Positions 41,917 to 50,438 of a stretch of DNA of 64,000 nucleotides are shown piece by piece (position 1 is the stretch's first letter; each line of letters opens with the position of its first letter). This DNA is from CAISIP01 sp031403955. Its GTDB lineage: Bacteria > Pseudomonadota > Gammaproteobacteria > Burkholderiales > Burkholderiaceae_C. The stretch is taken from positions 1-64,000 of the forward strand of contig JANNGR010000583.1 in NCBI GenBank assembly GCA_031403955.1, given 5' to 3'. The position numbers and the translations under genes are program-made. Below the pieces are notes generated by a model that searched no databases, was not told where the DNA came from, and was given only the letters and a program-made list of their open reading frames with translations.

Positions 41917-41938
41917 GCCGCACTGCGCGCAGTGCGGC
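41917..41938. repeat. Perfect 22-base palindrome between the MNT gene and metG
   Basis: GCCGCACTGC followed by GC and its exact complement GCAGTGCGGC. It lies between the plus-strand MNT gene and the minus-strand metG end. It may serve as a hairpin stopping transcription from either side; no T-run is present. Confidence 0.5.
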
Positions 41939-41955
41939 ATTGCCGCAACGGACTG

Positions 41956-44094
41956 TCAACGCACCCGCATACCGGGCTGTGCCCCAATGGAAGGCTCCAG
42001 CACATGGATGCCGGGTTGGGCCTTTTCGTCAGCATGGCTGGCCGCCAGCACCATGCCTTCGCTGACGCCAAACTTCATCTTGCGCGGCGCCAGGTTGGCG
42101 ACCATGACCGTCAACTTACCGACCAAATTTTCGGGCTTGTAGGCGCCGGCGATACCGCTGAAAACGTTTCTGGTTTTTCCCTCGCCGGTGTCGAGGGTCA
42201 GGCGCAGCAGTTTGGTGCTGCCTTCGACGGCCTCGCAGTTGACTATTTTGGCGATGCGCAGGTCGATCTTCGCGAAGTCGTCGATGGTGATGGTGGGGGC
42301 GATGGCTTCGCCGCCGGGTACCAGATTCTCAGTCTCTGCTTGCGCCGGGGCTTCAAAAAGGGATTCGAGTTGCTTGGGGTCGACGCGTTGCATCAGGTGC
42401 CGGTAGTGCCCGATTTTGTGACCGGGTGGAAAACTCTTCGCGGCGTCCGGGAAGAGCAGCGGAGCAACACCAAGAAACCGTTCCGCTTGTTCGGCCAAAG
42501 ACGGCAGGATTGGCTTCAGATAAATCGTCAGCAACCGGAAACACTCGATCACGGCAGAGCAAACCATGTGGAGCTTTGCGCGAGCCTCGGGCTGTTTCGC
42601 CAGCTCCCAAGGCTTGAACGCGTCATACATGGTGTTGACAAGATCCGCTAGCTGCATTACCTTGCGCACGGCCTTGGCAAACTCGCGCGCTTCATAAAGC
42701 GCTTCTATCTCCTTGCTCTGGGCGCGAACAAAAGCCGTTACATCCGCCGGAGCACCCGGGCCGGCATGTTTTGCGGCGTCGAAGACCATCGACTCGGTCA
42801 TCCCGGAGGCGCTCAGAAATTGAACGCCACCCATGCCCACTTCACCATTGAATATCCTGCCAATAAAGCTGGCCGCGCGGCTCGCGATATTCACATACTT
42901 GCCAATCAGGTCGCTGTTGACGCGGGCCATGAAATCTTCCGGGCTGAATTCGATGTCTTCATTGCGTGACGACAACTTCGCCGCGATGTAGTAACGCAAC
43001 CACTCCGGGTTCATGCCCAGACTCAGGTACTTGAGCGGGTCCAGTCCGGTGCCGCGGCTCTTGCTCATCTTCTCGCTATCGACTGTCAAAAATCCGTGCA
43101 CGAAAATCGCGCTGGGTGTCTTGCGGCCGCTGAAATGCAGCATGGCGGGCCAGAACAGGGTGTGAAAAGTGATGATGTCCTTGCCGATGAAGTGGACCTG
43201 CTCTACCGCCGGGTCGGCCATGAAGGCGTCGAACTGAGCCGCGCCTTGGGCCGCTCCGCTGATCTTGACGAAGCGGTTTTTCAGCGCCGCGAGGTAACCA
43301 ATCGGCGCGTCCAGCCAGACATAAAAATACTTGCCCGGCGCGTCGGGGATTTGTATGCCGAAGTAGGGTGCGTCGCGGCTAATGTCCCAGTCGCCCAGGT
43401 CGCGTTTGCCGGCTTCATCGGGTGTTAGCCATTCCTTGATCTTGTTGTAGACCTCGCTTTGCAAGCGCCCGCTGGTGCGGGTCCACTGCTCCAGAAACGC
43501 CACGCAGCGTGGGTCGGACAGGCTGAAGAAATAATGTTCCGAGTCACGCAGCACCGGCGTCACGCCGCTCAGCGCGGAATATGGGTTTTTCAGTTCGGTC
43601 GGGCTGTAGACGGCGCCACACACCTCGCAGTTATCACCGTACTGGTCCTTGGCGCCGCACTTGGGGCATTCGCCCTTGATGAAGCGGTCAGGCAGGAACA
43701 TGTTTTTTTGCGGGTCGAAGAACTGTTTAATCACGCGCGAACTGATCAGACCGGCGCTTTTCAGGTCGAGGTAAATCTTCTGCGCCAGTTCATGGTTCTC
43801 TGGCGCATCGGTCGAATGCCAATTGTCGAAACTGATGTGAAAGCCATCCAGATACGGCTTGCGGCCGGCCGCGATGTCGGCCACAAACTGCTGCGGCGTC
43901 TTGCCGGCCTTTTCGGCGGCGATCATGATGGGTGCGCCGTGCGCGTCGTCGGCGCAGACAAAATGCACTTCATGGCCCAGCATCCTCTGGAACCGCACCC
44001 AGATATCAGCCTGGATGTATTCCATGATGTGGCCGATGTGGAAGTTGCCGTTGGCGTACGGCAAGGCGGTGGTGACGAAGAGTTGGCGTGGCAT
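41956..44094 (-). CDS. metG: Methionyl-tRNA synthetase
   Basis: A 712-residue class Ia synthetase. The HIGH motif is in NGNFHIGHIMEYIQ, KMSKS in SEKMSKSRGTGL, and a zinc knuckle in CPKCGAKDQYGDNCEVC. A C-terminal tRNA-binding OB domain follows (about residues 605-712, ASHADEKAQPGIHVLEPS). This is the type with a fused tRNA-binding domain. The gene is followed at 3' by the palindrome. Confidence 0.97.
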   Translation of the reverse strand: MPRQLFVTTALPYANGNFHIGHIMEYIQADIWVRFQRMLGHEVHFVCADDAHGAPIMIAAEKAGKTPQQFVADIAAGRKPYLDGFHISFDNWHSTDAPENHELAQKIYLDLKSAGLISSRVIKQFFDPQKNMFLPDRFIKGECPKCGAKDQYGDNCEVCGAVYSPTELKNPYSALSGVTPVLRDSEHYFFSLSDPRCVAFLEQWTRTSGRLQSEVYNKIKEWLTPDEAGKRDLGDWDISRDAPYFGIQIPDAPGKYFYVWLDAPIGYLAALKNRFVKISGAAQGAAQFDAFMADPAVEQVHFIGKDIITFHTLFWPAMLHFSGRKTPSAIFVHGFLTVDSEKMSKSRGTGLDPLKYLSLGMNPEWLRYYIAAKLSSRNEDIEFSPEDFMARVNSDLIGKYVNIASRAASFIGRIFNGEVGMGGVQFLSASGMTESMVFDAAKHAGPGAPADVTAFVRAQSKEIEALYEAREFAKAVRKVMQLADLVNTMYDAFKPWELAKQPEARAKLHMVCSAVIECFRLLTIYLKPILPSLAEQAERFLGVAPLLFPDAAKSFPPGHKIGHYRHLMQRVDPKQLESLFEAPAQAETENLVPGGEAIAPTITIDDFAKIDLRIAKIVNCEAVEGSTKLLRLTLDTGEGKTRNVFSGIAGAYKPENLVGKLTVMVANLAPRKMKFGVSEGMVLAASHADEKAQPGIHVLEPSIGAQPGMRVR

Positions 44095-44163
44095 CGGACA
44101 AGCGCGGTTGAATGCGGCCGGGACTGGCCGAAGCGCCTGATTCTAGTCGGCCCAAAAAGCGCG

Positions 44164-45474
44164 TTAACGCACCCGCAACGGATCGCGGCGCCGCTCGACC
44201 AGGGGTTTTGCGCCGAAGCGCTCATCCGGCGCGGTCGCTGGCGCGCTGGCGTCGCACCAACCAAAAAAAGCGCAAATCTCCGCACGTTGGCGCAGCGCGT
44301 CGGCATGCCCCAGCGCCATCAGTTCCTGTGTGAAGGCGGGCTCGAACAGCAGGTAACTCGCCAACACGGCACCTTTCACGTCCGCCTTGTCCGATGTCAC
44401 GCCGACACCACCGAGCAGGCTACGCACCGCGCGTGGCAGGTCACGCACGTGGCGTGCGGCTATCGCATCGATTCGTTGTGAGGGTGCAATCAGCAGCAGG
44501 TCGATGGCTCGCAAGCCGCTGCCCTGGCGCGCCTCGGGTGGCACCAGCGTTATGGTGTGGTTGATGCGGCGCACGCGTTCTACATCCACCGCCAGCGCAT
44601 CGAGAAAAATATTCGACAAGGTGTGCCCGGCAATCTGGGCCAAGGACGGGTAGGTGTTGGGCGGTGCCAATCGCCCATCGATTCTGGGCTCGTGCATGCG
44701 CCCGGCGCCCACCACCAGGATACGCTGCGCCCCCAAATGGATCGCCGCCGCTACCGGCGCCGACTGGCGCATGGAACCGTCGCCAAAATACTCGGTACGC
44801 CCGTCGATTTGCAGCGCCGCGGCCGGAAAAACAAATGGAATCGCCGATGACGCCAGCAGGTGCTGGTGCGTTATCCGGTCGCGCACGGCGAAGCGTTGTG
44901 AGCGCACCCAGGGCGTAAGCCCGGCGGCCCCTTCAAAGAAGGTCACATGCTCGCCCGAGCTGTAACTCGATGCGGTCACCGCCAATGCGTGCACATGGCC
45001 CAGGCGAATCAGCTCGGGCAGGCGTTCCAGCGGCACCATGGAATGCAGCAAATCATGCAGCGGTGCGTTGTCCAGCAACGAACGCGGTTTGAGCCGGTGC
45101 CACTTGGCCAGCAGCCAACCTAGCGACAACAAGGTCAGCCAAGTGGCGCCGGTACGCAATATGCCCAGTGAATCGGCCCGGTATACCTGGTGCGCATGAA
45201 AATGTCTCCATACCTCTGCCATGCGTCGCACGGCGGCATCGAAGTCATCGGCGGCGGCATCGAAGTCATCGGCGGCGCAGGCCAGCGCCGACGCATTGAT
45301 GGCCCCGGCCGAGGTGCCGGTGATGATTGGAAACGGATTGGGTTCCCCCAGTGTGGCGCACGTTTTGCGAATATCGGCCACCGCCTCCAGCACGCCCACT
45401 TGATAGGCCGCACGTGCTCCACCGCCAGTCAGCAGGAGTCCGGTTTTTGGCAGGTTCTGGTCGATGCTTGGCAT
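44164..45474 (-). CDS. Patatin-like phospholipase
   Basis: A 436-residue member of the patatin/RssA-like family. It has the oxyanion loop TGGGARAAYQVG, the nucleophile elbow GTSAGAINA (Ser55) and a catalytic Asp in FGDGSMRQSAPV, where DGS replaces the usual DGA/DGG. A hydrophobic stretch (WLTLLSLGWLLAKWH) may be a membrane contact. Two direct copies of a 7-residue unit (ADDFDAA) occur at about residues 67-80. The start at 45474 is chosen over 45510 because the homologous part begins shortly after. Lipid substrates are unknown. Confidence 0.88.
   Translation of the reverse strand: MPSIDQNLPKTGLLLTGGGARAAYQVGVLEAVADIRKTCATLGEPNPFPIITGTSAGAINASALACAADDFDAAADDFDAAVRRMAEVWRHFHAHQVYRADSLGILRTGATWLTLLSLGWLLAKWHRLKPRSLLDNAPLHDLLHSMVPLERLPELIRLGHVHALAVTASSYSSGEHVTFFEGAAGLTPWVRSQRFAVRDRITHQHLLASSAIPFVFPAAALQIDGRTEYFGDGSMRQSAPVAAAIHLGAQRILVVGAGRMHEPRIDGRLAPPNTYPSLAQIAGHTLSNIFLDALAVDVERVRRINHTITLVPPEARQGSGLRAIDLLLIAPSQRIDAIAARHVRDLPRAVRSLLGGVGVTSDKADVKGAVLASYLLFEPAFTQELMALGHADALRQRAEICAFFGWCDASAPATAPDERFGAKPLVERRRDPLRVR
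45237..45278. repeat. Two direct copies of a 21-base unit inside the patatin gene
   Basis: CATCGAAGTCATCGGCGGCG occurs twice with a period of 21 bases, giving an exact in-frame duplication of seven residues. It is a young slippage-type event. Confidence 0.8.
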
Positions 45475-45550
45475 CGAAGCATTATCGATTGGCCCGCGCG
45501 AACCGGGCACAAACAGCCTTCGCTAGACTACATGCCTCTAGGAGTAATTA

Positions 45551-46642
45551 ATGGCAGTTTCAGAACAAGGTTTGATGGATGCGCTCAAGTCTGTCGTCGA
45601 TCCAAATACCGGACGCGACTTTGTGTCAACGCGCGCCATCAGAAACCTGAGCGTGCTGGAGGGCGACGTGGCTTTTGACGTCGAGTTGGGATACCCGGCC
45701 AAAAGCCAGATTGCGGGCTTTCGCAAAGCCCTGGTGGCTGCCGCCAAATCGGTTGCCGGGGTCGAGAATGTCTCGGTCAACGTCAGCATGAAAATCATCC
45801 CGCACTCGGTGCAACGCGGCGTGCAGTTGATGCCCAACATCAAGAATATCGTTGCCGTTGCGTCCGGCAAGGGCGGCGTGGGTAAAAGCACGATGGCGGT
45901 GAACCTGGCCTTGGCGCTGGCGGCGGAAGGCGCGAGTGTGGGGGTGCTGGACGCCGACATCTATGGCCCCAGTGTTCCGATGATGCTGGGCATCAGCGGC
46001 AAGCCCGACAGCGCCGACGGCAAAAGCATGGAGCCAATGGAGAACTACGGTGTGCAGGTAATGTCGATCGGGTTCCTGGTGGCGCAGGACGAGGCCATGA
46101 TCTGGCGCGGCCCGATGGCGACGCAGGCGCTGGAGCAGTTGCTGCGCCAGACCAACTGGAAGGACCTGGACTACCTGATTGTCGACATGCCGCCCGGTAC
46201 CGGAGACATACAGCTGACCATGAGCCAGCGGGTGCCGATGACCGGCGCCATCATCGTCACGACGCCGCAGGACATAGCCTTGCTGGACGTGAAAAAAGGC
46301 ATCAAGATGTTCGAGAAGGTGGGCGTGCCGATTCTGGGCATCGTGGAAAACATGGCGGTGCATGTTTGCAGCCAGTGTGGCCACCAGGAACATATTTTTG
46401 GCGCGGATGGCGGCAAGAAAATGGCGGCCGAGTACGGTATGGATTACCTGGGCGCCTTGCCGCTCGACATGCAAATCCGCCTTCAGGCCGATAACGGCCA
46501 TCCGACGGTGGTCGCCGACCCGGATGGCGAAGTGGCGGCCATCTACAAGGCCGTAGCGCGGCAGATCGCGGTGTCGATAGCCGCCAAGAACAAGGACTTT
46601 TCGTCGAAGTTCCCGTCCATCAAGATTTCGAAGGAAACTTGA
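45551..46642 (+). CDS. mrp: Mrp/NBP35 family Fe-S cluster carrier ATPase (ApbC)
   Basis: A 363-residue protein: an N-terminal MIP18/FeS-assembly domain (about 1-95) and a P-loop ATPase with the deviant Walker A ASGKGGVGKST (residues 104-114), DADIYGPSVPMMLG, DMPPGTGD and the C-x2-C cluster motif (CSQCGHQ). Mrp/ApbC proteins carry and insert 4Fe-4S clusters. The Fe-S-rich formate dehydrogenase and Hyf-like subunits in the window are natural clients, although this is only a suggestion. AGGAG lies 6 bases before the ATG. Confidence 0.95.
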   Translation: MAVSEQGLMDALKSVVDPNTGRDFVSTRAIRNLSVLEGDVAFDVELGYPAKSQIAGFRKALVAAAKSVAGVENVSVNVSMKIIPHSVQRGVQLMPNIKNIVAVASGKGGVGKSTMAVNLALALAAEGASVGVLDADIYGPSVPMMLGISGKPDSADGKSMEPMENYGVQVMSIGFLVAQDEAMIWRGPMATQALEQLLRQTNWKDLDYLIVDMPPGTGDIQLTMSQRVPMTGAIIVTTPQDIALLDVKKGIKMFEKVGVPILGIVENMAVHVCSQCGHQEHIFGADGGKKMAAEYGMDYLGALPLDMQIRLQADNGHPTVVADPDGEVAAIYKAVARQIAVSIAAKNKDFSSKFPSIKISKET

Positions 46643-46664
46643 GCAGCCGAAATCCTGAAACCTG

Positions 46665-46769
46665 GTGGGACAGACCGCAGCCACACGCAGTGGGCAAGCT
46701 CTGTCCCCAAAGCCTGAGACCTTGTGGGACAGACCGCAGCCACACGCAGTGGGCAAGCTCTGTCCCCAA
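46665..46769. repeat. Tandem pair of 59-base palindromic repeats
   Basis: Two nearly identical copies, spaced 59 bases apart (TGGGAC begins at 46666 and 46725). Each contains TGGGACAGA and the complementary TCTGTCCC(C) at its other end, so each can fold as a hairpin of about 43 bases. The units follow mrp immediately and lie outside any gene. The layout fits REP/BIME-type elements. Confidence 0.7.
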
Positions 46770-46776
46770 CACTTCG

Positions 46777-46850
46777 TCGGATGTTGGATGTTGGATGTCA
46801 GAAGTCAGATGTCAGATGCCGGATGTCGGATTGTTGAATTGCCCAACGCC
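46777..46850. repeat. Low-complexity GATGT/CAGATG repeat tract
   Basis: A tract made of variants of GGATGTTGGATGTC and AGATGTCAGATGCC, imperfect 7-10 base units, between the palindromic pair and the transporter gene. No coding sense is seen. Confidence 0.6.
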
Positions 46851-46933
46851 CCAGTCCAATTGGACTGCAACCTGACGCTCGGTCATACTGCGCCCACCCC
46901 TTGAACCAACAAGGCGATAACCACGAGAAACTG

Positions 46934-48565
46934 ATGTCAGGGTTTCTGGACAAGGAACGTACGATTGCCGGGCCCGGTTTCAATCGCTGGTTGGTCCCGC
47001 CTGCCGCCTTGGCGATTCATTTGTGCATCGGCATGGCGTATGGTTTTTCCGTGTTCTGGTTGCCGCTGTCCAGGGCGCTGGGCAAAACGCAACCGATCGA
47101 CTGTGGCCCGGATTCCGGTTTCTTCGCCGAACTGTTCACCACCAGCTGCGACTGGAAGATTTCGACGTTGGGTTGGATGTACACGCTGTTTTTTGTGCTG
47201 CTGGGCTCAAGCGCGGCAATTTGGGGCCGCTGGCTGGAACGTGTCGGACCACGCAAGGCGGGCGTGGTGTCGGCGTTGTGCTGGTGTGGTGGCATGTTGA
47301 TATCGGCGTTGGGCGTCTACCTGCACCAGTTCTGGATCATGGCGCTGGGCTCGGGCGTGATTGGCGGCATCGGACTTGGACTGGGCTATATATCACCGGT
47401 GTCCACGTTAATCAAATGGTTTCCCGACCGCCGGGGCATGGCTACCGGCATGGCGATCATGGGCTTTGGCGGCGGCGCGATGATCGGCTCGCCCCTGGCC
47501 GCCGATTTGATGCAGTATTTCGCCACTCCCAACGACGTCGGTGTGGTGCCAACCTTTGTTGTGATGGCGCTGGTGTACTTCGTCTTCATGCTGGCCGGTG
47601 CGCTCGGTTACCGGGTACCCGAGACCGGCTGGAAGCCCGCAAACTGGACGCCGCCACCGGCGCATGCGCGCAACGCCATGATCACACAGCGCCACGTGCA
47701 CGTCGCCAAGGTCTGGGCGATACCGCAGTTCTGGCTGCTCTGGATGGTGCTGTGCATGAATGTCAGCGCCGGCATCGGTGTCATCGGCATGGCCTCGCCG
47801 ATGCTCCAGGAGGTGTTTGGTGGTTCGCTTATCGGCGTTGACCGGAAATATGACGAACTCAACCCGGCGCAACTGGCGGCGATTGCCAGCGTGGCAGCGG
47901 GTTTTACCGCGTTATTGAGTTTGTTCAATATTGGCGGGCGTTTTTTCTGGGCCAGCCTGTCCGATCTGCTTGGCCGCAAGATTACTTACGTGGTGTTTTT
48001 TGTGCTCGGTGGTGTGTTGTATTTGAGTGTTCCGGGCAGCGCGGCGGCGGGCAGCGTGGTGTGGTTTGTGGTTGCGTTTTGTGTCATCCTGAGTATGTAC
48101 GGCGGCGGCTTCGCAACCGTGCCGGCTTATCTGGCGGATTTGTTTGGCACGCAGATGGTGGGCGCCATTCATGGCCGGCTGCTCACGGCATGGGCCACCG
48201 CCGGTGTGCTGGGGCCAGTGGTGGTGAATTACATGCGTGAGTACCAGATCGGCCTGGGTCTGCCGCGTGAACAGGTGTACAACCAGACCATGACGATACT
48301 CGCTGGTATGCTGGCGGTGGGCCTGGTGTGCAACCTGATGGTGCGCCCGTTGGCCGGCAAATGGTTCATGACCGACGCCGAGCTGGCGGATGAAAAACTG
48401 CTGGCGCACGAAAAAGCGGCGGCTGGCGTGCCGGTGCCTGGCGACGGTGGCGGCGCTGCTGCCGTGAGCCCGGTGCTGGTGGTGCTGGCCTGGGCCGCGG
48501 TCGGTTTTCCCTTGGCTTGGGGGGTGTACCGCACATCGCAAAGTGTCGCAAAATTCTTTAGCTGA
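46934..48565 (+). CDS. OFA-family major facilitator transporter (oxalate/formate antiporter-like)
   Basis: A 543-residue MFS protein with about 12 helices. The OFA landmark regions are WLVPPAALAIHLCIGMAYGFSVFWLP near the N-terminus, ISPVSTLIKWFPDRRGMATGMAIMGFG in the first half, and FNIGGRFFWASLSDLLGRK in the second. OFA transporters move oxalate, formate or other small carboxylates. The genes after it encode formate dehydrogenase, so formate is the leading candidate. A C-terminal Gly/Ala-rich linker and an extra helix (VLVVLAWAAVGFPLAWGVYR) extend the protein. The ATG at 46934 is chosen; TTG 46901 is possible but has no Shine-Dalgarno. Confidence 0.85.
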   Translation: MSGFLDKERTIAGPGFNRWLVPPAALAIHLCIGMAYGFSVFWLPLSRALGKTQPIDCGPDSGFFAELFTTSCDWKISTLGWMYTLFFVLLGSSAAIWGRWLERVGPRKAGVVSALCWCGGMLISALGVYLHQFWIMALGSGVIGGIGLGLGYISPVSTLIKWFPDRRGMATGMAIMGFGGGAMIGSPLAADLMQYFATPNDVGVVPTFVVMALVYFVFMLAGALGYRVPETGWKPANWTPPPAHARNAMITQRHVHVAKVWAIPQFWLLWMVLCMNVSAGIGVIGMASPMLQEVFGGSLIGVDRKYDELNPAQLAAIASVAAGFTALLSLFNIGGRFFWASLSDLLGRKITYVVFFVLGGVLYLSVPGSAAAGSVVWFVVAFCVILSMYGGGFATVPAYLADLFGTQMVGAIHGRLLTAWATAGVLGPVVVNYMREYQIGLGLPREQVYNQTMTILAGMLAVGLVCNLMVRPLAGKWFMTDAELADEKLLAHEKAAAGVPVPGDGGGAAAVSPVLVVLAWAAVGFPLAWGVYRTSQSVAKFFS

Positions 48566-48626
48566 AAATCCTTCCTGAGCCATTCCAGCCGTAGCGCGAT
48601 TGTTGCGCGTCGGCGGCCTAAAAGAT

Positions 48627-50438
48627 ATGAATCGAACCAGCCAATCCCGTGAAATCCCTGCCGTAGTGGTGGCTACCGTTGAGGAACTGCGCGAGCGCAT
48701 CCGCCGCAAGCGCCAGCTAAAGGGTCGGCAGGCGGACCAGGTGTCGCTTGGCGAAGTACGTTCCTTGATCGGCGAGCCGGCGATCGGCGGGCATCGGCGT
48801 GACTTGTTGATTGAACACTTGCACAAACTCAACGATGCCTACCGCTGCCTGCATGACCGCCATCTGGTTGCCCTGTCCAAAGAGATGAATATCCCGATGG
48901 CGGAGGTTTATGAGGTGGCCACCTTCTACCACCATTTCGACGTTGTCAAGGGTGATGCCCAGGCGCCGGGCCTGACGGTGCGGGTGTGTGATGGCCTGAG
49001 TTGTGAACTGGCCGGGTCAAGAGATTTGATGGAGCGCCTGCCCGCCTTGTTGGGCAATCTGGATGTGCGCGTGATGCCGGCACCCTGTGTGGGACGCTGC
49101 GAGCAGGCGCCGGTAGCCGTGGTGCACCAATACCCGGTGTTGCATGCCACGCCCGAGCGGGTGGCGGCGAGTGTGCGGGGCGGGATGACCCAACACCCGG
49201 CAGCGCTCGGGTCGACCGATTTTGACGCAGCGTCGAAGGCCGAAAAGAGCGTGTCACCGCCACCGCAAGACGTTCAGGTTTCGCCCGGCTACACCGGATA
49301 TGACAACTACCGGGCGAATGGCGGTTATGCACTGGCGGCAGCGCTAGTAAATGGTGAAGAAGAAGCAGAGCGTATCCTGAAGGCAATGGAAGATTCCGGT
49401 CTGCGTGGGCTGGGCGGCGCGGGCTTCCCGGCTGGGCGCAAGTGGCGCATTGTGAGCGAGCAAGCCGCGCCGCGTGTCATGGCCGTGAACATTGACGAAG
49501 GGGAGCCCGGTACCTTCAAGGACAGAACTTACCTGGAGCGGGACCCGCACCGTTTTCTGGAAGGCATGCTGGTTGCGGCGCAGGTGGCGGGCACTGACGT
49601 CTGCTACCTGTACCTGCGTGACGAATACCATGGCTGCCGGGCGATATTGGAGGCCGAACTGGCCCTGCTGCGGGCCAACCCGCCGTGCCCGTTGCCCGCG
49701 ATTGAGTTGCGCCGCGGCGCCGGTGCCTATATCTGCGGCGAAGAGTCGGCCATGATTGAGAGTATCGAAGGCAAACGCGGCGAGCCACGCATGCGCCCGC
49801 CCTACATTGCCCAAGTCGGTTTGTTTGGCCGCCCCACGCTCGAACACAACTTGGAGACCCTGTACTGGGTGCGCGATATTGTGGAAAAAGGCGCCGGCTG
49901 GTTCAGCGGCTTTGGCCGCCACGGCCGCAAAGGCTTGCGGTCCTTCAGTGTCAGCGGTCGTGTCAGTCATCCCGGTGTGAAGCTGGCGCCCGCGGGTATT
50001 ACGGTGCAGGAGTTGATCGACGAATACTGCGGCGGCATGCTGGATGGCCATACGCTTTACGCCTATCTGCCGGGTGGTGCGTCGGGCGGCATTTTGCCGG
50101 CCAGCCTGAGCAATATAGCGCTGGATTTCGACACCTTGCAAGCCTATGGCTGCTTCATTGGGTCCGCCGCCGTGATCGTGCTCAGCCACAAAGACCGGGC
50201 GCGTGATGCCGCGCTGAACATGATGCGGTTTTTTGAACATGAGAGTTGCGGCCAGTGCACGCCCTGCCGTGTGGGAACCGCGAAGGCGGTTCGGTTGATG
50301 CAAGCGCCGGTTTGGGACAACGACACGCTGGAAGACTTGAACCTGGTGATGGCAGATGCATCGATTTGTGGCCTGGGGCAGGCTGCGCCCAATCCGGTGC
50401 GCAGCATCCAGCAGTATTTCGCGCAGGAGATCACTTGA
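48627..50438 (+). CDS. NAD-dependent formate dehydrogenase beta/gamma subunit (NuoE-NuoF fusion)
   Basis: A 603-residue protein that joins a NuoE-like domain to a NuoF-like one. The first carries a [2Fe-2S] site (C121-x4-C126 ... C154-x3-C158); the second has the FMN site GLGGAGFPAG (261-270), NADH-site ICGEESAMI, and a C-terminal 4Fe-4S motif ESCGQCTPCRVG with a later Cys. In Fds formate dehydrogenases these are usually separate (FdsG, FdsB). The fused layout resembles HoxF. It passes electrons from formate to NAD+. Start ATG 48627; the next gene begins at the base after the stop. Confidence 0.9.
   Translation: MNRTSQSREIPAVVVATVEELRERIRRKRQLKGRQADQVSLGEVRSLIGEPAIGGHRRDLLIEHLHKLNDAYRCLHDRHLVALSKEMNIPMAEVYEVATFYHHFDVVKGDAQAPGLTVRVCDGLSCELAGSRDLMERLPALLGNLDVRVMPAPCVGRCEQAPVAVVHQYPVLHATPERVAASVRGGMTQHPAALGSTDFDAASKAEKSVSPPPQDVQVSPGYTGYDNYRANGGYALAAALVNGEEEAERILKAMEDSGLRGLGGAGFPAGRKWRIVSEQAAPRVMAVNIDEGEPGTFKDRTYLERDPHRFLEGMLVAAQVAGTDVCYLYLRDEYHGCRAILEAELALLRANPPCPLPAIELRRGAGAYICGEESAMIESIEGKRGEPRMRPPYIAQVGLFGRPTLEHNLETLYWVRDIVEKGAGWFSGFGRHGRKGLRSFSVSGRVSHPGVKLAPAGITVQELIDEYCGGMLDGHTLYAYLPGGASGGILPASLSNIALDFDTLQAYGCFIGSAAVIVLSHKDRARDAALNMMRFFEHESCGQCTPCRVGTAKAVRLMQAPVWDNDTLEDLNLVMADASICGLGQAAPNPVRSIQQYFAQEIT

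Noticed and set aside
46665..46769. A CRISPR array
   Set aside because: Only two copies in direct tandem with no spacers of regular length; each is a palindrome. A REP-like origin is better.
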